Below, piece by piece: positions 58,064-64,000 of a DNA stretch of 64,000 nt. Below the pieces are notes generated by a model. That model saw only the letters and a program-made list of their open reading frames with translations, ran no database searches and was not told where the DNA came from. The translations under genes were made by a program, and so were the position numbers. This DNA comes from Burkholderia latens. GTDB taxonomy: Bacteria; Pseudomonadota; Gammaproteobacteria; Burkholderiales; Burkholderiaceae. The DNA lies in NCBI RefSeq assembly GCF_902499045.1, contig NZ_CABVPL010000021.1, forward strand, positions 40,926 to 104,925. Direction: 5' to 3'. Each line of letters opens with the position of its first letter. The first letter of the stretch is position 1.

Positions 58064-58519
58064 ATGGTCACCCTCAATATCAACGGCGAAAACCGCACGG
58101 TCGACGCCCCCGACGACATGCCCCTGCTGTGGGTGCTGCGCGACGTCGTCGGCCTGACCGGCACGAAATTCGGCTGCGGCATCGCGCAATGCGGCGCGTG
58201 CACCGTGCATCTCGACGGCGTCGCCGCGCGCTCGTGCGTGCTGCCGGTCGCGGCCGTCGCGGGCCGCAAGATCACGACGATCGAAGCCGTCGGCGCGACG
58301 CCGGCCGGGCAAAAAATCCAGCAAGCGTGGCGCGAGCTCGACGTCGTCCAGTGCGGCTACTGCCAGTCGGGGCAGGTGATGGCGGCCACCGCGCTGATCG
58401 CATCGAATCCGAACCCCCGCGACGCCGACATCGACGCGGCGATGGCCGGCAACATCTGCCGCTGCGGCACGTACAACCGGATTCGCGCGGCGGTCAAGCA
58501 CGCCGCGAAGGGGGCGTGA
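58064..58519 (+). CDS. (2Fe-2S)-binding subunit of a molybdenum hydroxylase
   Basis: A 151-residue subunit with two 2Fe-2S centres. The plant-type ferredoxin domain has [20 protein letters not shown] (about residues 40-60), and the four-helix domain carries [12 protein letters not shown] and GNICRCGTY. The family (IorA/XdhC type) transfers electrons from the molybdenum centre encoded next. It begins [19 protein letters not shown]. Pairing with a TAT-exported large subunit and a cytochrome c indicates a periplasmic aldehyde- or heteroaromatic-oxidising enzyme. Confidence 0.9.
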   Translation: MVTLNINGENRTVDAPDDMPLLWVLRDVVGLTGTKFGCGIAQCGACTVHLDGVAARSCVLPVAAVAGRKITTIEAVGATPAGQKIQQAWRELDVVQCGYCQSGQVMAATALIASNPNPRDADIDAAMAGNICRCGTYNRIRAAVKHAAKGA

Positions 58520-58603
58520 GATGAAACCGCTCGCACGTTCACTTCGTTCCCTGCCCCCCAAGGGGGCGCTCGGCCTCGTCGAGGCGGCTCTGCGGAGGCT
58601 CAC

Positions 58604-60823
58604 ATGTCACGAGGACTGATCGAAGCCGGCCGGGCCGGCGCGGGCGTGTCGCGCCGTTCGTTTCTCAAATTGGGCATGTCGCTCGGCGCGGCCGCGGGCG
58701 GCGGCTTGCTGCTCGGCTTCAGCATGCCGGCCGCCGGCGACGATGCGCGGCGCTCGGTGATCGGCGGCGATGCGGACGAAACGGCGCGCGCCGGCGTATT
58801 CGCGCCGAACGCGTTCGTGCAGATCGACCGCAGCGGCAAGGTCACGCTGGTGATGCCGAAGGTCGAGATGGGGCAGGGCGTCTACACAGCGTTGCCGATG
58901 CTGATCGCCGAGGAACTCGAGGTGCCGCTGTCGAACGTGACGCTCGACCATGCGCCGCCGAACGAGAAGCTGTTCCTCGATCCGCTGCTCGGCGGCCAGC
59001 TTACCGGCGGCTCGACGTCGGTGCGCTACGCGTGGGAACCGTTGCGCCGTGCAGGCGCCACCGCGCGCACGCTGCTGGTTTCAGCGGCCGCGAAGCAATG
59101 GAACGTCGATCCGGCCACGTGCCGCGCCGAAAATGGTGAAGTCCAGCATCCGCCGAGCGGCCGGCGCGCGGCGTACGGCCAGCTCGCGGATGCCGCAGCG
59201 AAGCTGCCGGTGCCGAAGGACGTCGCGCTGAAGAAACCGGAAGATTTCAAGCTGATCGGCAAGCCGGTGAAGCGGCTCGATTCGCCGGAAAAAGTCGACG
59301 GCACCGCGCAGTTCGGGCTCGACGTGCGCCTGCCCGGCATGCTGTACGCGGTGACCGTGAACAGCCCGGTGTTCGGCGGCACGGTCGCGAGCGTCGACGA
59401 CACCGCCGCGAAGAAGATTCCGGGCGTGCGCCAGGTGGTGCGCGTCGACAATGCGGTCGCGGTGGTCGGCGATCACACGTGGGCCGCGAAGCGCGGCGCG
59501 TCGGCGCTCGTCGTCAAGTGGAACGAAGGCGCGGGCGCGAAGGTGTCGACGAAGGATCTTTTCGCGGATCTCGCGCATGCGGCCGCAAACGGCAACGGCG
59601 CGGTCGCTCGCAAGGAGGGCGACGTCGGCAACGCGTTCGCGAATGCGAAGACGCGTGTCGATGCCGTCTACGAGCAGCCGTTGCTTGCGCACGCGACGAT
59701 GGAGCCCGTGAACTGCACGGTGCACGTGCGTAGCGACGGCTGCGAGATCTGGGTCGGCACGCAGGTGCCGACGCGCGCCCGCGACACCGCGCAGCAGCTT
59801 ACCGGGCTGTCGCCGGACAAGATCGTCGTGCACAACCACCTGCTCGGCGGCGGGTTCGGCCGGCGGCTCGAAACCGACATGATCGGCCAGGCGGTAAAGG
59901 TCGGCAAACAGGTCAATGCCCCGGTGAAGGTGATCTGGACGCGCGAGGAAGACGTTCAGCACGACATGTACCGGCCGTGCTACTACGACAAGATCTCGGC
60001 CGGCCTCGACGCGAACGGCAAGCCGGTCGCGTGGCAGCACCGGATCGTCGGCTCGTCGATCCTCGCGCGCTTTGCGCCGCCCGCGGTCAAGGACGGCGTC
60101 GATCCGGACGCGGTGGAAGTCGCGGCCGAGCTGCCGTACGACCTGCCGAACCAGCTCGTCGACTACGTGCGCCAGGAGCCGCGCCACGTGCCGACCGCGT
60201 TCTGGCGCGGCGTCGGGCCGACGCGCAGTACGTTCGTCGTCGAGAGCTTCATCGACGAACTGGCCGCACAGGCCAAGACCGACCCGGTGCAATACCGCCG
60301 CGCACTGCTCGGCAAGACGCCGCGTGCGCGCAACGTGCTCGACGTCGCGGCGAAGGCGGCCGGTTGGGGCGCGCCGCTGCCGAAGGGGCAAGGGCGCGGC
60401 GTGTCGGTGATGCACGCGTTCGGCAGCTTTTTCTCGATCGTGATCGACGTCGCCGTGGACGATGGCGAAGTGCAGGTCAAGCGCGCCGTGTGTGCGGTCG
60501 ATTGCGGGATGGTGGTGAACCCGAGCACGATCGACGCGCAGGTGCAGGGCGGCATCATCTTCGGGATCACGGGCGCGCTGTACGGCGAGATCACGATCGA
60601 GGACGGCCGCGTCGTGCAGAGCAACTTCACCGACTACCGCGTGATGCGAATCAACGAGACGCCGCCGATCGAGGTTCATCTCGTCAAAAGCGCCGAAGCG
60701 CCGGGCGGCATCGGGGAACCGGGCACGGCCGCGACGGCCGCGGCGCTGTCGAATGCGATCTTCGCGGCGACCGGCAAGCGGCTGCGCAAGCTGCCGGTCG
60801 GCAACCAGCTGAAGACGGCTTGA
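58604..60823 (+). CDS. Molybdopterin-binding subunit of a xanthine dehydrogenase-family hydroxylase, Tat-exported
   Basis: The 739-residue catalytic subunit. The Tat signal RRSFLKLGMSLGAAAGGGLL is at residues 21-40. The protein follows the IorB/AldH layout: VEMGQGVYTALPMLIAEELE, GGSTSVRYAWEPL, LGGGFGRRLETDMIGQA and C-terminal KSAEAPGGIGEPGTAATAAA with the active-site Glu of GEPG. It is a hydroxylase that probably oxidises aldehydes or N-heterocycles and passes electrons through the 2Fe-2S subunit to the cytochrome below. ATG 58604 has GCGGAGG. Confidence 0.9.
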   Translation: MSRGLIEAGRAGAGVSRRSFLKLGMSLGAAAGGGLLLGFSMPAAGDDARRSVIGGDADETARAGVFAPNAFVQIDRSGKVTLVMPKVEMGQGVYTALPMLIAEELEVPLSNVTLDHAPPNEKLFLDPLLGGQLTGGSTSVRYAWEPLRRAGATARTLLVSAAAKQWNVDPATCRAENGEVQHPPSGRRAAYGQLADAAAKLPVPKDVALKKPEDFKLIGKPVKRLDSPEKVDGTAQFGLDVRLPGMLYAVTVNSPVFGGTVASVDDTAAKKIPGVRQVVRVDNAVAVVGDHTWAAKRGASALVVKWNEGAGAKVSTKDLFADLAHAAANGNGAVARKEGDVGNAFANAKTRVDAVYEQPLLAHATMEPVNCTVHVRSDGCEIWVGTQVPTRARDTAQQLTGLSPDKIVVHNHLLGGGFGRRLETDMIGQAVKVGKQVNAPVKVIWTREEDVQHDMYRPCYYDKISAGLDANGKPVAWQHRIVGSSILARFAPPAVKDGVDPDAVEVAAELPYDLPNQLVDYVRQEPRHVPTAFWRGVGPTRSTFVVESFIDELAAQAKTDPVQYRRALLGKTPRARNVLDVAAKAAGWGAPLPKGQGRGVSVMHAFGSFFSIVIDVAVDDGEVQVKRAVCAVDCGMVVNPSTIDAQVQGGIIFGITGALYGEITIEDGRVVQSNFTDYRVMRINETPPIEVHLVKSAEAPGGIGEPGTAATAAALSNAIFAATGKRLRKLPVGNQLKTA

Positions 60824-60839
60824 GGGGGAGGGACGAACC

Positions 60840-63772
<2,933 letters not shown>

Positions 63773-63793
63773 TGGGCGTGGATTGAGTGTGGG

Positions 63794-63824
63794 GCGCGTC
63801 GCGGGGTACGCGGCGCGCTTTTTT
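63794..63824 (+). terminator. Terminator after the aldehyde dehydrogenase gene
   Basis: Near-perfect stem GCGCGTCGCG (63794-63803) and CGCGGCGCGC (63809-63818) with a G-T pair, loop of five, then six T residues. Confidence 0.7.
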
Positions 63825-63928
63825 GGGCTGCGGCGGGATGGGGTAATGGAAGAAGCGTCGATGTCGGGTGGGGTTTCTGTCGCCGTTGTGATTTTACATA
63901 AGGTGAATTAGCGCATTTTTTGATGTAA

Positions 63929-63971
63929 GAGCAAAGTTGTAATGTCGCATCTGAGCAAAGTTGAAATGTCG
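63929..63971. repeat. Two near-identical 19-bp direct repeats at the right edge
   Basis: GAGCAAAGTTG-T/A-AATGTCG occurs at 63929-63947 and 63953-63971, 24 bases apart, differing at one position. Such tandem TGAGCAAAGTTGAAATGTC copies resemble the internal repeats near the end of IS21-type and related insertion sequences. The element, if any, continues beyond the window. Confidence 0.5.
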
Positions 63972-64000
63972 TAGTTCGAGGGTTTCGGCGCATGCTGGCG

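Noticed and set aside
58561-58590. CCCCCCAAGGGGGCG hairpin between the two molybdenum hydroxylase genes
   Set aside because: It resembles a repetitive intergenic element of betaproteobacteria, but only one copy is present here, so I cannot support a repeat family.

Overview
The window is chromosomal DNA of very high GC content (roughly two thirds G+C by eye) from a betaproteobacterium, almost certainly Burkholderia and most like the Burkholderia cepacia complex. Codon use is strongly GC3-biased, and many small proteins (DUF4148, DUF1488, DUF3562, small stress proteins) are Burkholderia-typical. A block of universal-stress, two-component and FNR-type genes resembles the low-oxygen-activated (lxa) locus known on chromosome 2 of B. 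cenocepacia. The species and replicon are inferred, not proven.

Layout. 1-860: 3' end of a type VI secretion amidase effector (Tae4, apparently frameshifted) and its Tai4 immunity gene. 975-6186: methyltransferase, di-heme cytochrome c peroxidase, secreted phosphoesterase lipoprotein, EamA transporter. 6235-9670: Lrp regulator, aromatic amino acid permease and tyrB-type aminotransferase. 9813-12588: small conserved proteins and a divergent receiver/FNR pair. 12777-17032: a trans-3-hydroxy-L-proline module (reductase, GntR regulator, orphan binding protein, dehydratase). 17214-21120: a bifunctional penicillin-binding protein and small secreted proteins. 21208-40645: a stress/anoxia region with a NarL-type two-component pair, universal stress proteins, a DedA-rhodanese fusion, an amino-acid chemoreceptor, a sigma-54 activator, a hybrid kinase and about ten small BON, PRC-barrel, CBS, DUF4142 and unknown proteins, ending with a MipA porin-like protein. 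40764-44761: a LexA-box-preceded FAN1-like nuclease plus a nuclease-XPD/DinG helicase. 44804-50866: IclR regulator, NTF2-like protein, second MurA, shikimate-type MFS transporter and an HPPD-family dioxygenase. 51125-55529: hipBA, a short CDF transporter and a KfrA-like coiled-coil DNA-binding protein. 55653-57921: a NemR-like electrophile sensor with two matching operators, an oxidoreductase and a quinol-monooxygenase-like protein. 58064-63772: a periplasmic molybdenum hydroxylase with tri-heme cytochrome c, then an aldehyde dehydrogenase. The right edge carries two near-identical 19-bp repeats that may belong to an insertion sequence.

How the parts connect. Palindromes TTGAC/T-N4-G/ATCAA (FNR/ANR type) precede the DUF1488 gene and both universal stress protein genes. 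In two of the three a TATGCT -10 element lies at exactly the same class II distance. With an FNR protein carrying a complete cysteine cluster encoded nearby, this suggests an oxygen-responsive regulon inside the window. Other readable circuits are LexA over the FAN1-helicase pair, NemR over its own gene and the oxidoreductase, HipB over hipBA, and a sigma-54 promoter in front of the chemoreceptor next to a sigma-54 activator gene.
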